A stretch of 64,000 nt of DNA from JALYNX01 sp963749415 (GTDB lineage: Bacteria; Actinomycetota; Acidimicrobiia; Spongiisociales; ZC4RG35), in the NCBI GenBank assembly GCA_963749415.1, contig CAVVMG010000001.1:2356001-2420000 (forward strand), in the 5' to 3' direction. Positions 46,500 to 55,348 of the stretch are shown in pieces. A program made the position numbers and the translations under genes. A model generated the notes under the pieces. The model had not been told where the DNA came from and ran no database searches. It saw nothing but the letters and a program-made list of their open reading frames with translations. Numbering within the stretch: position 1 is the first letter of the stretch; the number at the start of each line of letters is the position of its first letter.

Positions 46500-47471
46500 A
46501 TGGGACGTCGCTACCTGGTCACCGGCGGTGCGGGATTCGTCGGCTCCAACTTCATCCGCTACTTGTTGCAACGGGAGCCGGAGGCGACAGTGACCAACCT
46601 TGACTCGCTCACCTACGCCGGCGTCAAGGCAACCGCGGACGAGTTGGATCGTCTGCCCGGGCACACACTGGTTCATGGCGATATACGCGATGCAGACCTC
46701 GTGGAGAAGCTCATGATCGACCACGACGTGGTGGTGCATTTCGCCGCCGAAAGCCATGTCGACCGCTCGATCGAGGCTCCAGCAGTGTTCCTCGACACCA
46801 ATGTGGTCGGCACCGGCGCCCTCCTCGAGGCCGCCCGTCGCCACCACCTGAAGCGATTCATCCACGTCTCGACCGACGAGGTCTATGGCTCGATCGTCGG
46901 CAAGGCAGCGTCGGAAGAGGAACGACTCCACCCCTCATCTCCGTACTCGGCGTCCAAGGCCGGCTCGGACCTGTTGGCTCTGGCCTACGCATCGACCTTC
47001 GGCTGCCCGGTGATCGTGACCAGATGCACCAACAACTATGGGCCCTACCAGCACCCTGAGAAGCTGATCCCGCTCTTTGTGACCAACCTCCTCGACGGGG
47101 ACCGGGTCCCGCTCTATGGCGCGGGCGAGAACGAGCGCGACTGGCTCTTCGTCGAAGACCACTGCGCAGCGCTCCACCTCCTCGTGGACACCGGGAGCCC
47201 GGGTGAGATCTACAACATCGGTGCCGATGCCCAGTTGTCCAACATCGAGGTGACCAGGCGGATCCTCGAGATCCTGGGAATGGATGAGAGCTGGATCGAG
47301 GTTGTCGAAGACCGACCGGGCCATGACTTCCGGTATGCCGTGGACTCGTCGCGACTGCGTGACCTGGGATGGCGCCCGACTCATTCCTTCGACGAGCACC
47401 TGGAGTCAACCGTCGACTGGTATCGGGCCCGGGAAGACTGGTGGCGGCCGCTCAAGGGGCGAGTCTCGTGA
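46500..47471 (+). CDS. rmlB: dTDP-glucose 4,6-dehydratase
   Basis: 323 residues. NAD loop VTGGAGFVGSNF at the N-terminus, HFAAESHVDRSI, the catalytic STDEVYG (Thr-Asp-Glu) and YSASKAGSD (YxxxK), with CTNNYGPYQ further on. Converts dTDP-glucose to dTDP-4-keto-6-deoxyglucose. It overlaps rmlA by GTGA. The C-terminus is a little short but contains the usual GEIYNIG and RYAVD segments. Confidence 0.95.
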   Translation: MGRRYLVTGGAGFVGSNFIRYLLQREPEATVTNLDSLTYAGVKATADELDRLPGHTLVHGDIRDADLVEKLMIDHDVVVHFAAESHVDRSIEAPAVFLDTNVVGTGALLEAARRHHLKRFIHVSTDEVYGSIVGKAASEEERLHPSSPYSASKAGSDLLALAYASTFGCPVIVTRCTNNYGPYQHPEKLIPLFVTNLLDGDRVPLYGAGENERDWLFVEDHCAALHLLVDTGSPGEIYNIGADAQLSNIEVTRRILEILGMDESWIEVVEDRPGHDFRYAVDSSRLRDLGWRPTHSFDEHLESTVDWYRAREDWWRPLKGRVS

Positions 47472-48331
47472 AGGGGATCGTCCTTGCCGGTGGCTCCGGC
47501 ACCCGGCTCGATCCGATCACCCGGGTCGCCTCCAAGCAGCTGCAACCGGTATACGACAAGCCGATGATCTACTACCCCCTGGCCACCCTGATGGAGGCCG
47601 GAATACGCAACATCCTCATCATCACCACCCCGAGCGACCTCTCCAGATTCCAGGAGCTCCTGGGACAAGGCGATCGGTTCGGGATCGAGCTCGGTTATGC
47701 CACTCAGCCCCAGCCCCGTGGCATCGCGGAGGCTTTCTTGATCGCCGAGGAGTTCATCGCCGACGCGCCGGTCACTCTGATCCTCGGCGACAACATCTTC
47801 TACGGCGATATCGGCCTGGAGTTGATCGTCGGGAAACACGAGACCGGGGCCGAGATCTTCGGCTATCCGGTCCGTGATCCCCAGCGCTACGGGGTGGTGG
47901 AGGTGGACGACTCCGGGTCGGTCGTAGGGCTCGAGGAGAAGCCCTCACGCCCGCGGTCGCGGTACGCGGTCCCCGGGCTCTATGTCTACGACGAAGCGGT
48001 GGTCGAGATCGCCCGGAGTCTCAGGCCGTCCTCTCGTGGGGAGATGGAGATCACAGACCTCAATCGGGTTTACCTCGACCGGGGGCGGCTCCGCGTCAAC
48101 CTCTTGGACCGTGGGGTGGCATGGCTGGACAGCGGGACCCATGACAGCATGCTCGACGCCGCCAACTTCGTTGCAACGGTCGAGCACCGTCAGTCGATAA
48201 AGATCGCATGTCTGGAAGAGGTGGCACTCCGCTCCGGCTTCCTGGACGAACAACGGCTCGGTGCCATCGTCGAACACATGCCCGAATCGTCCTACAGCCA
48301 CTACCTGGAACGGCTGCTCGAGGCCCAATGA
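47468..48331 (+). CDS. rmlA: Glucose-1-phosphate thymidylyltransferase
   Basis: 287 residues from GTG 47468, which overlaps the rmlB stop; an upstream frame to 47369 is antisense-like extension and was dropped. The nucleotidyl transferase signature IVLAGGSGTRLDPIT, KQLQPVYDKPMIYYPL, LILGDNIFYG and EEKPSRPRS are all present. Makes dTDP-glucose, first step of the rhamnose route. The next gene starts inside its stop codon (ATGA). Confidence 0.95.
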   Translation: MKGIVLAGGSGTRLDPITRVASKQLQPVYDKPMIYYPLATLMEAGIRNILIITTPSDLSRFQELLGQGDRFGIELGYATQPQPRGIAEAFLIAEEFIADAPVTLILGDNIFYGDIGLELIVGKHETGAEIFGYPVRDPQRYGVVEVDDSGSVVGLEEKPSRPRSRYAVPGLYVYDEAVVEIARSLRPSSRGEMEITDLNRVYLDRGRLRVNLLDRGVAWLDSGTHDSMLDAANFVATVEHRQSIKIACLEEVALRSGFLDEQRLGAIVEHMPESSYSHYLERLLEAQ

Positions 48332-49176
48332 CGCGCACCGTGTTACTGATCGGCGGCTCCGGTCAGGTGGGAACCGCGCTCGCCCGCCGCTTCGAGAACC
48401 TAACCGCACCCACACGGGAGCAGTTCGACCTGACCCGGGCCGATCCCGACTCGACGCGGGACCTGATCCATGCCAGCCGGGCCGACATCCTCGTCAACTG
48501 CGCCGCCTACACCGCAGTCGACCGCGCCGAGAGCGAGGCCCGGATCGCCGACGCGGTCAACGGGTCGGCAGTCGGCATGCTTGCCTCCGCTGCGGCGGAG
48601 GCCGGCACCCGATTTGTCACCTATTCGACCGACTACGTGTTCGACGGGACGGCCGCCCAGCCCTACCTCGAATCGGCGAGTCCGGCGCCGATCAACGTTT
48701 ACGGCCGAAGCAAGCTGCACGGAGAGCAGCTTGCTTTGCAAGCCAACCCCAACTCCTTGGTGATCCGCACCTCATGGGTGATCTCCGCTACCCACCCCAA
48801 CTTCCTCTCCAGGATTCTCCAGAAAGCCGGCCAGGCGCCAGTGGATGTGGTGAACGACCAGCACGGGAGCCCGACGATTGCCTCCGATCTCGCCTCCGCC
48901 ACGCTGGATGCCATCGAGGCCACAGCAACCGGGATTCTGCATCTGGCCAATCAGGGTGCGACGACCTGGTACCAATTGGCGGTGGCGGGCTTCGGGGCTG
49001 CCGGGCTCGATCCCTCGGTGCTCCGACCGTGCGCCTCGGCCGACCACCCGGGAGAGGCACCGCGGCCGCGGTACACCGTGCTCGGCTCGGAGCGAGTCGA
49101 GCAGCTCGGCCTCCGGGCAATGCCCCACTGGGAAGAGTCACTCACCGGAGTCGTCGCGGACATGATGCGGCGTTGA
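48328..49176 (+). CDS. rmlD: dTDP-4-dehydrorhamnose reductase
   Basis: 282 residues from ATG 48328. LLIGGSGQVGTAL binds NADPH; NCAAYTAVDRAE, STDYVFDG, and VYGRSKLHGE (YxxxK) are the reductase/SDR hallmarks. Last step to dTDP-L-rhamnose. It closes the rml operon; the following methyltransferase has its own promoter-like sequence 35 bases on. Confidence 0.94.
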   Translation: MTRTVLLIGGSGQVGTALARRFENLTAPTREQFDLTRADPDSTRDLIHASRADILVNCAAYTAVDRAESEARIADAVNGSAVGMLASAAAEAGTRFVTYSTDYVFDGTAAQPYLESASPAPINVYGRSKLHGEQLALQANPNSLVIRTSWVISATHPNFLSRILQKAGQAPVDVVNDQHGSPTIASDLASATLDAIEATATGILHLANQGATTWYQLAVAGFGAAGLDPSVLRPCASADHPGEAPRPRYTVLGSERVEQLGLRAMPHWEESLTGVVADMMRR

Positions 49177-49199
49177 CCCGATCCGATCGCCCCGGCAGA

Positions 49200-49205
49200 T
49201 AGGTT
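49200..49205 (+). promoter_or_regulatory. -10 box before the methyltransferase gene
   Basis: TAGGTT is followed by six bases and the ATG at 49212, again the leaderless spacing. TTGACC lies at 49173-49178 but 21 bases away, longer than usual. No ribosome-binding site is seen. Confidence 0.3.
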
Positions 49206-49211
49206 TCACCC

Positions 49212-50066
49212 ATGGCCACCTGGACCCGGGAGCATGTGTTCGGAGCCAAGTACACCTCACGGCCCTTGATCGAGTTTGTCGGCGAGCCGGAGCCAATCGC
49301 CTGGCAGACCACAAATCCCTTCCAGGACGAAGACCCCGACCAGCTGCTCGCCGGGATGATCGAGGAGCCGAGGTGGCGACATCACCATGGCATCGAGACA
49401 CTGAGGACATCGTCAGATCTCTACGACGCCTATTCGCAACGTGTCGATGCCCTGCTCGAACAGGTCGACATCGCCATGTCCATGGCCAGCCTCGAATATG
49501 CCACGACCAGCATCATCGACATCGCGGCTGCCGAGGGCTACGTCACGAACTACCTCTATGAGCGCGGAGCACGAGACATCGATTCGGTCGACCTCAATGA
49601 GGGGAATCTGCGGCGGATCTGGCAGGTCCGTCGCCTGAAAGGGATCAACCCGGGTCGGGTTGCCCTGATCGATCTCGAGACTGTGTCCTGGTCTGCCACC
49701 ATCGGGCGCAGCTACGACGTGGCCATGGCGCTGGGCATCGTCTATCACCTGGAAAACCCGTTGCTCTTTCTTCGAAATGTGTTCGAGATCACGGAGATCG
49801 CAGCGGTGATCGAGTCCGACACCCCGTCCTTTCCCGAGAATCGGCGATTCCGGGACCATGGTGTGGTCTATCTGCACCGGGATCAGGTCACCTTGAGATC
49901 CGGGAATGTGAGGTACTTCACGGAAATGCGTCCCGACCGGCAGGCCCTGGCAGAGATGCTTCTCACCGCCGGATTCGAGCGGGTGATCTCGGTACCGCCC
50001 GCCACAGAAGCGCCCTTTCATATGTACGACAGCGGGGAGAAGTCGGTCCTCCTGGCACTGCGCTAG
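49212..50066 (+). CDS. SAM-dependent methyltransferase
   Basis: 284 residues. SIIDIAAAEGYVTNYLYERG is the SAM-binding region, VDLNEGN the acidic loop and YDVAMALGIVYHLENPLLFLR the post-motif, resembling CmoB/DUF1698-type methyltransferases of glycan loci. The target is unknown. The last 37 coding bases (50028-50064) are repeated exactly at 52160-52196, on the far side of the gmd-fcl pair. Its TAG stop lies in a CTAG that also ends fcl on the other strand. Confidence 0.78.
   Translation: MATWTREHVFGAKYTSRPLIEFVGEPEPIAWQTTNPFQDEDPDQLLAGMIEEPRWRHHHGIETLRTSSDLYDAYSQRVDALLEQVDIAMSMASLEYATTSIIDIAAAEGYVTNYLYERGARDIDSVDLNEGNLRRIWQVRRLKGINPGRVALIDLETVSWSATIGRSYDVAMALGIVYHLENPLLFLRNVFEITEIAAVIESDTPSFPENRRFRDHGVVYLHRDQVTLRSGNVRYFTEMRPDRQALAEMLLTAGFERVISVPPATEAPFHMYDSGEKSVLLALR
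50028..50064 (+). repeat. 37-bp direct repeat, copy 1 (3' end of methyltransferase gene)
   Basis: Begins GACAGCGGGGAGAAGTCGG and encodes the C-terminus DSGEKSVLLALR. It is identical to 52160-52196 in the same orientation. The two copies bracket fcl and gmd, 2,132 bases apart start to start. Confidence 0.9.
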
Positions 50067-51016
50067 CCATCAGCGGCGGCACGTTCGCGGAGGAAGGTCT
50101 GATAGGTCATCTCGATCCCCTCCTCGAGGAGAATGCTGGATTGCCATCCAAGGTCGCTGAGGCGCGAAACATCCAGCAGCTTGCGCGGAGGGCCATCAGG
50201 CATGTCCGGGTTTAGAACGTAGTCACCATCCCAACCGACCACTTTGCCGATGAGCTCCGCCAACTCGATTATCGAAACGTCCTCGCCGGTTCCGACATTG
50301 AGGTGCCCCTCGCCGCTGTAGGACCTGGTGACGAAAACCGTCGCGTCCGCAAGATCGTCTACATGGAGAAACTCCCGGCGCGGCCTGCCCGAGCCCCAGA
50401 TTTCAATGGATTGGAGTCCGTTCATCCGTGCGTCGTGGGTCTTCCGGATCAGCGCTGGCACCACGTGGGAGGACTCCAAGTCGTAGTTGTCACCGGGGCC
50501 ATAGAGATTGGTCGGCATCAGTGACACCACATCAATTCCGAATTGGCGACGCATCATCTTTCCCAGTTCCAATGCGGCGATTTTGGCGATTGCATAGCCC
50601 TCGTTGGTCTCCTCCAAGGGTCCCGTGAGCAAAAAGTCCTCTCGAATTGGTTGCGCCGAATCGCGGGGGTAGATGCAAGACGAGCCAAGGATCACGATCT
50701 TGTCAACAGCGACCAATCGACAAGCATTCAGGCAGTTGGCAGCAATCATCAAGTTGTCGTAGAGGAAGTCGGCTTGGGCCATGCGATTGGCGTGGATCCC
50801 GCCGACCTTGGCCGCGGCGATCAGTGCCACTTCAGGCCGCGTCGCTTGGACGAACTGTTCGGTCTTGCTCTGGTCGCGAAGGTCCACCTCGTCGGAGGTC
50901 GCCACAATTAGGTCACCGACAGGTTCCGAAGCCAGTCTTCGAACGAGGGCGCTACCCACCATCCCGCGATGACCGGCTACCCAGACCCGCTTTCCTTCAA
51001 AGACGTCTCGAGTCAC
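50063..51016 (-). CDS. fcl: GDP-L-fucose synthase
   Basis: 317 residues. VWVAGHRGMVGSALVRRL binds NADPH; AAKVGGIHAN, LGSSCIYPR and EGYAIAKIAALE (YxxxK) are the epimerase/reductase signature. Converts GDP-4-keto-6-deoxymannose to GDP-L-fucose. It directly follows gmd (3-base gap). GC in 50521-50700 is only 97/180 by my count, against 42/60 in a sampled rmlB line, which suggests recent acquisition. Ends inside a shared CTAG with the convergent methyltransferase. Confidence 0.94.
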   Translation of the reverse strand: MTRDVFEGKRVWVAGHRGMVGSALVRRLASEPVGDLIVATSDEVDLRDQSKTEQFVQATRPEVALIAAAKVGGIHANRMAQADFLYDNLMIAANCLNACRLVAVDKIVILGSSCIYPRDSAQPIREDFLLTGPLEETNEGYAIAKIAALELGKMMRRQFGIDVVSLMPTNLYGPGDNYDLESSHVVPALIRKTHDARMNGLQSIEIWGSGRPRREFLHVDDLADATVFVTRSYSGEGHLNVGTGEDVSIIELAELIGKVVGWDGDYVLNPDMPDGPPRKLLDVSRLSDLGWQSSILLEEGIEMTYQTFLRERAAADG

Positions 51017-51019
51017 AGC

Positions 51020-52054
51020 TCACCCAGCCCGACCTGAGGTGAATCGCGCTGCCGATAGCTCCTGTGCGGTCTCCAGGTCGAGCCCTACCTCTGCGAGGTC
51101 ATGAGTGACCATCAGAGTCACCAGCTCGTCGAAGCTTGTTTCAGGCTTCCATCCGAGCCTCTCTGCAGCCTTGGAAGGGTTGGCCTGGAGAAACTCGACC
51201 TCCGTTGGCCGCAGGTAGGACGGATCGACCCTCGTGAAGGCCTCCCAATCGAGGCCCACCATCGAGAAAGCCCGCTCACAGAACTCACGGACTGTGTGAG
51301 CCTCGCCGGTCCCGATTACGTAGTCGTCTGGCTCGTCCTGTTGCAGCATCAGCCACATCGCACCGACATAGTCCTTCGCATAGCCCCAGTCGCGGACGGC
51401 GTCGAGATTCCCCAGATAGAGAAGCTCCTGATTGCCGGCGAGGATTGCTGCCACCGCCCGGGTGATCTTGCGGCTTACAAAAGTCTCTCCTCGGCGTTCC
51501 CCCTCGTGGTTGAACATGATCCCGTTCACTGCATACAGCCCATAAGCCTCCCGATAATTGGCGACCAACCAATGGGCGTGCACCTTGGCCGCGGCATAAG
51601 GAGACCGGGGTCGAAACTCGGTCGACTCGTCCTGGCGAGGCGGTGAATTGCCAAACATCTCTGAGGTGCCGGCCTGATAGAGACGCACCCCGAGGTCGGC
51701 GTCGCGGATTGCCTCCAACAACCGGACCACACCCAGAGCGTCGACGTCGCCGGTGTACTCCGGCTGATGAAAGGAGACGGCCACATGCGATTGGGCACCC
51801 AGGTTGTAGATCTCATCGGGTTGAACAGTCCGTATCACGCGGGCGATCTGAGACCCGTCGGTCAGGTCTCCGTAGTGAAGGTGCATCCTCGATTCGGGAT
51901 CGTGGGGATCGCGATAAAGATGATCGATTCGCCGGGTGTTGAACGTGGAAGCGCGCCTTATGATCCCGTGGATCTCATAGCCTCGACCAACGAGCAAGTC
52001 CGCGAGGTGGGATCCATCCTGGCCTGTGATGCCTGTGATCAGGGCTTTCTTCAC
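51020..52054 (-). CDS. gmd: GDP-mannose 4,6-dehydratase
   Basis: 344 residues from GTG 52054 (KKALITGITGQDGSHLAD, the standard N-terminus); a TTG nine codons upstream (52081) is an alternative. SEMFG and SPYAAAKVHAH (YxxxK) form the active site, with NLGAQSHVAVSF and LGNLDAVRDWGYAKDYV further conserved segments. Makes GDP-4-keto-6-deoxymannose for fcl. Also lower in GC (34/60 and 35/60 in 51481-51600) than its surroundings. Confidence 0.95.
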   Translation of the reverse strand: MKKALITGITGQDGSHLADLLVGRGYEIHGIIRRASTFNTRRIDHLYRDPHDPESRMHLHYGDLTDGSQIARVIRTVQPDEIYNLGAQSHVAVSFHQPEYTGDVDALGVVRLLEAIRDADLGVRLYQAGTSEMFGNSPPRQDESTEFRPRSPYAAAKVHAHWLVANYREAYGLYAVNGIMFNHEGERRGETFVSRKITRAVAAILAGNQELLYLGNLDAVRDWGYAKDYVGAMWLMLQQDEPDDYVIGTGEAHTVREFCERAFSMVGLDWEAFTRVDPSYLRPTEVEFLQANPSKAAERLGWKPETSFDELVTLMVTHDLAEVGLDLETAQELSAARFTSGRAG

Positions 52055-52102
52055 TGTTGATACGCCAAACGATTGCTTCAATTCGAGAGTAGCCCCAGAC
52101 TG

Positions 52103-52198
52103 ATGCAGACCGTCTCTGAGGGCCGCGTGCCAGGAATCCTAGGACCATTGCACATCGGAGACAGCGGGGAGAAGTCGGTCCTCCTGGCACTGCGCTGA
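52103..52198 (+). pseudogene. Remnant of a methyltransferase C-terminus
   Basis: ATG 52103 to TGA 52198 would encode 31 residues ending PLHIGDSGEKSVLLALR. The methyltransferase at 49212 ends PFHMYDSGEKSVLLALR. The last 12 residues are encoded identically, and the preceding ones are similar but diverged (PLHIG for PFHMY). It is best read as the tail of a lost paralogue or hybrid joint rather than a working gene. It lies in the 195-base gap between gmd and the acyltransferase. Confidence 0.6.
52160..52196 (+). repeat. 37-bp direct repeat, copy 2
   Basis: Exact copy of 50028-50064 on the other side of the gmd-fcl cassette. Flanking bases differ, so the match ends sharply on both sides; this copy continues into TGA while copy 1 continues into TAG. 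Confidence 0.9.
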
Positions 52199-52242
52199 CC
52201 TCCCACAACTCGAACCGACAGCCGGTATCCGCGCCCGCTCGA

Positions 52243-52248
52243 TAGATT
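52243..52248 (+). promoter_or_regulatory. -10-like box before the acyltransferase gene
   Basis: TAGATT lies one base before the first ATG (52250). If it is the -10 box, transcription would begin near 52255, and the ATG at 52298 (MATRTETSRE) or 52328 would be the true start. Confidence 0.3.
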
Positions 52249-52249
52249 C

Positions 52250-54322
52250 ATGCCGGCGAATCCACCGACCGCGCCTCACCCGAGCTCTACGACGCCGATG
52301 GCAACTCGAACCGAGACCTCCCGCGAGATGAGAGATCGCTCCCTCGATTACCGCCCATATCTGGACGGGCTCCGGGGGATTGCGGTGCTCCTCGTCTTTG
52401 TGTTCCACGCGGCCCGGGCCGGGCTCCCCGGTGGGTTCATAGGCGTCGACATCTTCTTCGTGTTGTCCGGCTATCTGATCACGCGAATCCTGATCGTCCA
52501 GAAGGAGAGGACCGGCCGGATCGACCTCCCCGGCTTCTATGCCCGCCGGATGAGGCGCCTGATGCCGGCGGTGATAGTCGTGGTCCTCGTCGTTGTCGCC
52601 CGCGAGGCCATCTACGGGGATCTTCTCGAGCTGGGAAGTCGACTTCGTGACGCCGTAGCCACCCTCTTCTATGTCGAGAACTGGAACCTGATCTCACAGG
52701 CCGACCAGTACTTCCAGGAGGGGACAAGCGTCTCACCCCTTCGGCATGCCTGGTCCCTGAGCATCGAGGAGCAGTTCTACGTGCTGTGGCCCGTCCTGTT
52801 GATACCGGTGATTGCGATCGGCAAGTCCAGGCGAGCCTGGTCAACCCTCGCCGTGTCCCTGATGGCCCTCGCATCTGCGCTGGCCATGGCCCTCAGTTAC
52901 ACACCCGAATTCATCGTTCGTGCCTACTACGGGACTGACACCAGAGTTCATCAACCATTGATCGGCGCCTTGCTCGCCTTCGTGATCGGGGGCCCGATTG
53001 CCAAGCGGATACGAGAGCGCAGCGGACGGGCGGTCTCGGTGGTCGGCGCCCTGGCGCTCCTCTCACTGGTGGCGGCGGCTGTCTTCTTCGCCGGAGACTC
53101 GACGGCCTATTACAAGGGCGGCAGCCTCGTGGTCGCGCTGCTCACCGCGGTTCTGATCCTGGCGCTCGAGAGCCGTCCTAGCGGGTCGTTGTCACTCGGC
53201 CTTGGCTGGAACCCGCTACGCCAATTGGGCCGCGTCTCCTACGGTTTCTACCTCTGGCATTGGCCAATCATCCTCTGGCTGGCGATGCCCGAGGGTGTAG
53301 GGTTCTGGGGGCGGCGGGCGGTGAACCTGGCGCAGTTCGGCCTGACACTCGCCCTCGCGATCGCGAGCTTTTGGATCGTCGAGAACCCGATCCGGGAACG
53401 CCAGATCTGGCTGGGGAAGCTCAAGCCCATGGGAACCATCTGCATCGGAATCGCAACTCTCTTTGCTGCCGGCTTCATCTCCTACGCCGTCCTGACCCCG
53501 GACGAGACCAACCTCGCGGCCGCGGCCCTCGCCGACCCGTCCTACGAAGCCTGCCCCGAAAATCCCCAGCCCTGCGTCAAGGTCGAAGGCCTGACAGCCG
53601 ACTCCCCGACCGTCGTGCTCATCGGGGACTCAACGGCCCAGGCCTACGACCCTGCGTTGAAGGAGCTGGCCGCCATCTATGGGTTCCGCTACGTGCAGGC
53701 CGCAGTGGGAGGTTGCCCGATAAGTCACCGACTCATAGCCACCGGGCTCGAAGGTGAGCTGCACAAGCCGTCCAACTTCATGTGTTACGAGGAAATGCCC
53801 TCGATATATCAGAAAGTCCTCGACGAATACGACCCTGACCTGGTGATAGCGACATCGTGGAACGAGACCAACCAGCATGTCGAAGGGGACCAGTTGCTGC
53901 TCAAAGGGACGCCCGAGCACCTCCAGGCGACCGAAACCGCTCTTCGGGAGACGGTAGATCTGCTCACCTCTGGCGGCGCCCAGCTGGCGTTCCTCGATGT
54001 GCTGCCACCTGGCAAAACGGTTGACTGCCTGAAAAATGGAGGGGCGGACTCGGCGGGTTGCGCCCGGCTGGTCACCCCGGAGAGTGGCGAGAAGCCCTAC
54101 AACGAGATCTTCGAGAAGATCGCCGCCGATCTCCCGCCGGTGGCTGCGATCTCCCTCGAAGATGTCGTATGCCCCAATGGCTCATGCCCGCTCACCATCG
54201 ACAACATCGTGATGCGGTACGACGGGGGGCACTTCACAGGGACCGCGAGCCGGCACCTCGCCCCGATCCTCGACAGGCGCCTCGCTGGGGAGGGAATCGA
54301 CCTCTCCACCCTCGGTGATTGA
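52250..54322 (+). CDS. OafA/YrhL-type membrane acyltransferase fused to an SGNH domain
   Basis: 690 residues from ATG 52250; starts at 52298 and 52328 are possible given the promoter position. Acyltransferase 3 domain of ~10 helices: YRPYLDGLRGIAVLLVFVFH (conserved Arg-Gly and His), GVDIFFVLSGYLI, FYARRMRRLMPA, HAWSLSIEEQFYVLWP. After ~400 an extracellular SGNH domain: VLIGDSTAQAYDP (Ser), an Asn in TSWNETNQ, and DGGHFTGTASRH (Asp-His). Moves acyl groups, usually acetyl, across the membrane onto surface polysaccharide. The fused two-domain form is common in O-acetylases of this class. Confidence 0.92.
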   Translation: MPANPPTAPHPSSTTPMATRTETSREMRDRSLDYRPYLDGLRGIAVLLVFVFHAARAGLPGGFIGVDIFFVLSGYLITRILIVQKERTGRIDLPGFYARRMRRLMPAVIVVVLVVVAREAIYGDLLELGSRLRDAVATLFYVENWNLISQADQYFQEGTSVSPLRHAWSLSIEEQFYVLWPVLLIPVIAIGKSRRAWSTLAVSLMALASALAMALSYTPEFIVRAYYGTDTRVHQPLIGALLAFVIGGPIAKRIRERSGRAVSVVGALALLSLVAAAVFFAGDSTAYYKGGSLVVALLTAVLILALESRPSGSLSLGLGWNPLRQLGRVSYGFYLWHWPIILWLAMPEGVGFWGRRAVNLAQFGLTLALAIASFWIVENPIRERQIWLGKLKPMGTICIGIATLFAAGFISYAVLTPDETNLAAAALADPSYEACPENPQPCVKVEGLTADSPTVVLIGDSTAQAYDPALKELAAIYGFRYVQAAVGGCPISHRLIATGLEGELHKPSNFMCYEEMPSIYQKVLDEYDPDLVIATSWNETNQHVEGDQLLLKGTPEHLQATETALRETVDLLTSGGAQLAFLDVLPPGKTVDCLKNGGADSAGCARLVTPESGEKPYNEIFEKIAADLPPVAAISLEDVVCPNGSCPLTIDNIVMRYDGGHFTGTASRHLAPILDRRLAGEGIDLSTLGD

Positions 54323-54341
54323 GGCCGGAACAGTCTTCGTC

Positions 54342-55232
54342 CTAGCCCAGCGACACCTCGCTGACCTCCATACCCTCTGCGAAATCGAGCAGGGTCGGGA
54401 GATATGGGAAAGTGAGCGGGCCCTCCAGGTTCTGCACGAAAGCAGCCGGGTTCGCCTGTCCCCTTCGCGCCACGAAGCCTGACCCGTGCACCACCTCGAT
54501 GTTCCATTCCAGGCGGAGCAACGACTCCACCAAGACCCCAACTCCGGTGAACTCGTGGAACACGCCCTCCGTGTCGTGCTCTAGCTGGTAGACCCGCCGG
54601 CGGAAGCGGTCCCAGGTCCAATCGTTGGCCACACCCAGGAGGAATTGCCCGTTGACCACGAACGGGCAGTCATACGTGAGCACCCGGCGCAGGTCGCGCA
54701 AATACAGGTACTGGTCGTACATGCTGATGTGCGACCAGGACGATTGGGCCAGGCAGAGTTGGAACTTGTTCGTAGGCACCTCATCGAGCCGCACCTTGTC
54801 GATCACGTGGACCTCGATAGGGCGGTCGATTCGCTCGCTGAGCACGGAGACGAAAACCTCGGAGACATCGACCACGTGGTATTCGCCGACCCTGTCCCCC
54901 AGCACCTCGAGGACGGCCTGGGTGGATCGCCCGCCACCGGCCCCGATCTCGAGGACGTTGATCGGCTCTGCGCCCGGGAGGAGCCTGGCGAAGAGAGGCC
55001 CGTAGAGGCGCATCAGGTCGGTGATCTCCCCCCATTCATCGCCGGGGAAGCGCACCTCGGAGTCCGAGCGGGTCATCTCCGAGCCATCCCAGGACCTTTC
55101 CATCCGGTAGCCCGCCGATTGCCAGCGACGGGCGTACTCGTCGAAGTCCTTGCCCACCTCTCCGGGTGTCTTGGCCAAATCGACCTCCTTGAGTCTCAGG
55201 GGCGCCGGGTCGGTGTGCCGCTGACCGGCCAA
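54342..55232 (-). CDS. SAM-dependent methyltransferase, putative sugar O-methyltransferase
   Basis: 296 residues, TTG start at 55232 with no clear ribosome site, so the N-terminus is uncertain. INVLEIGAGGGRSTQAVLE is the SAM loop, EYHVVDVSEVFV the acidic segment and FQLCLAQSSWSHI motif after it. Resembles the putative sugar O-methyltransferase family found in O-antigen loci. It is convergent with the acyltransferase (19-base gap) and divergent from the glycosyltransferase at 55349. Confidence 0.75.
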   Translation of the reverse strand: MAGQRHTDPAPLRLKEVDLAKTPGEVGKDFDEYARRWQSAGYRMERSWDGSEMTRSDSEVRFPGDEWGEITDLMRLYGPLFARLLPGAEPINVLEIGAGGGRSTQAVLEVLGDRVGEYHVVDVSEVFVSVLSERIDRPIEVHVIDKVRLDEVPTNKFQLCLAQSSWSHISMYDQYLYLRDLRRVLTYDCPFVVNGQFLLGVANDWTWDRFRRRVYQLEHDTEGVFHEFTGVGVLVESLLRLEWNIEVVHGSGFVARRGQANPAAFVQNLEGPLTFPYLPTLLDFAEGMEVSEVSLG

Positions 55233-55348
55233 CTCAGCGAATCGGTCGAGGATAGGTGCCCTTGGAGACTCCCACGTCCCGGCTAGGGTCGCGCACGAAT
55301 GAGCCTGCTAGAGGCTATCAAAATCATCCACTTTCCCTCCGTGTCCGG

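Noticed and set aside
50028..52196. Transposon or integrative element
   Set aside because: Direct repeats are present but there is no transposase, integrase or terminal inverted repeat; only two metabolic genes lie between.
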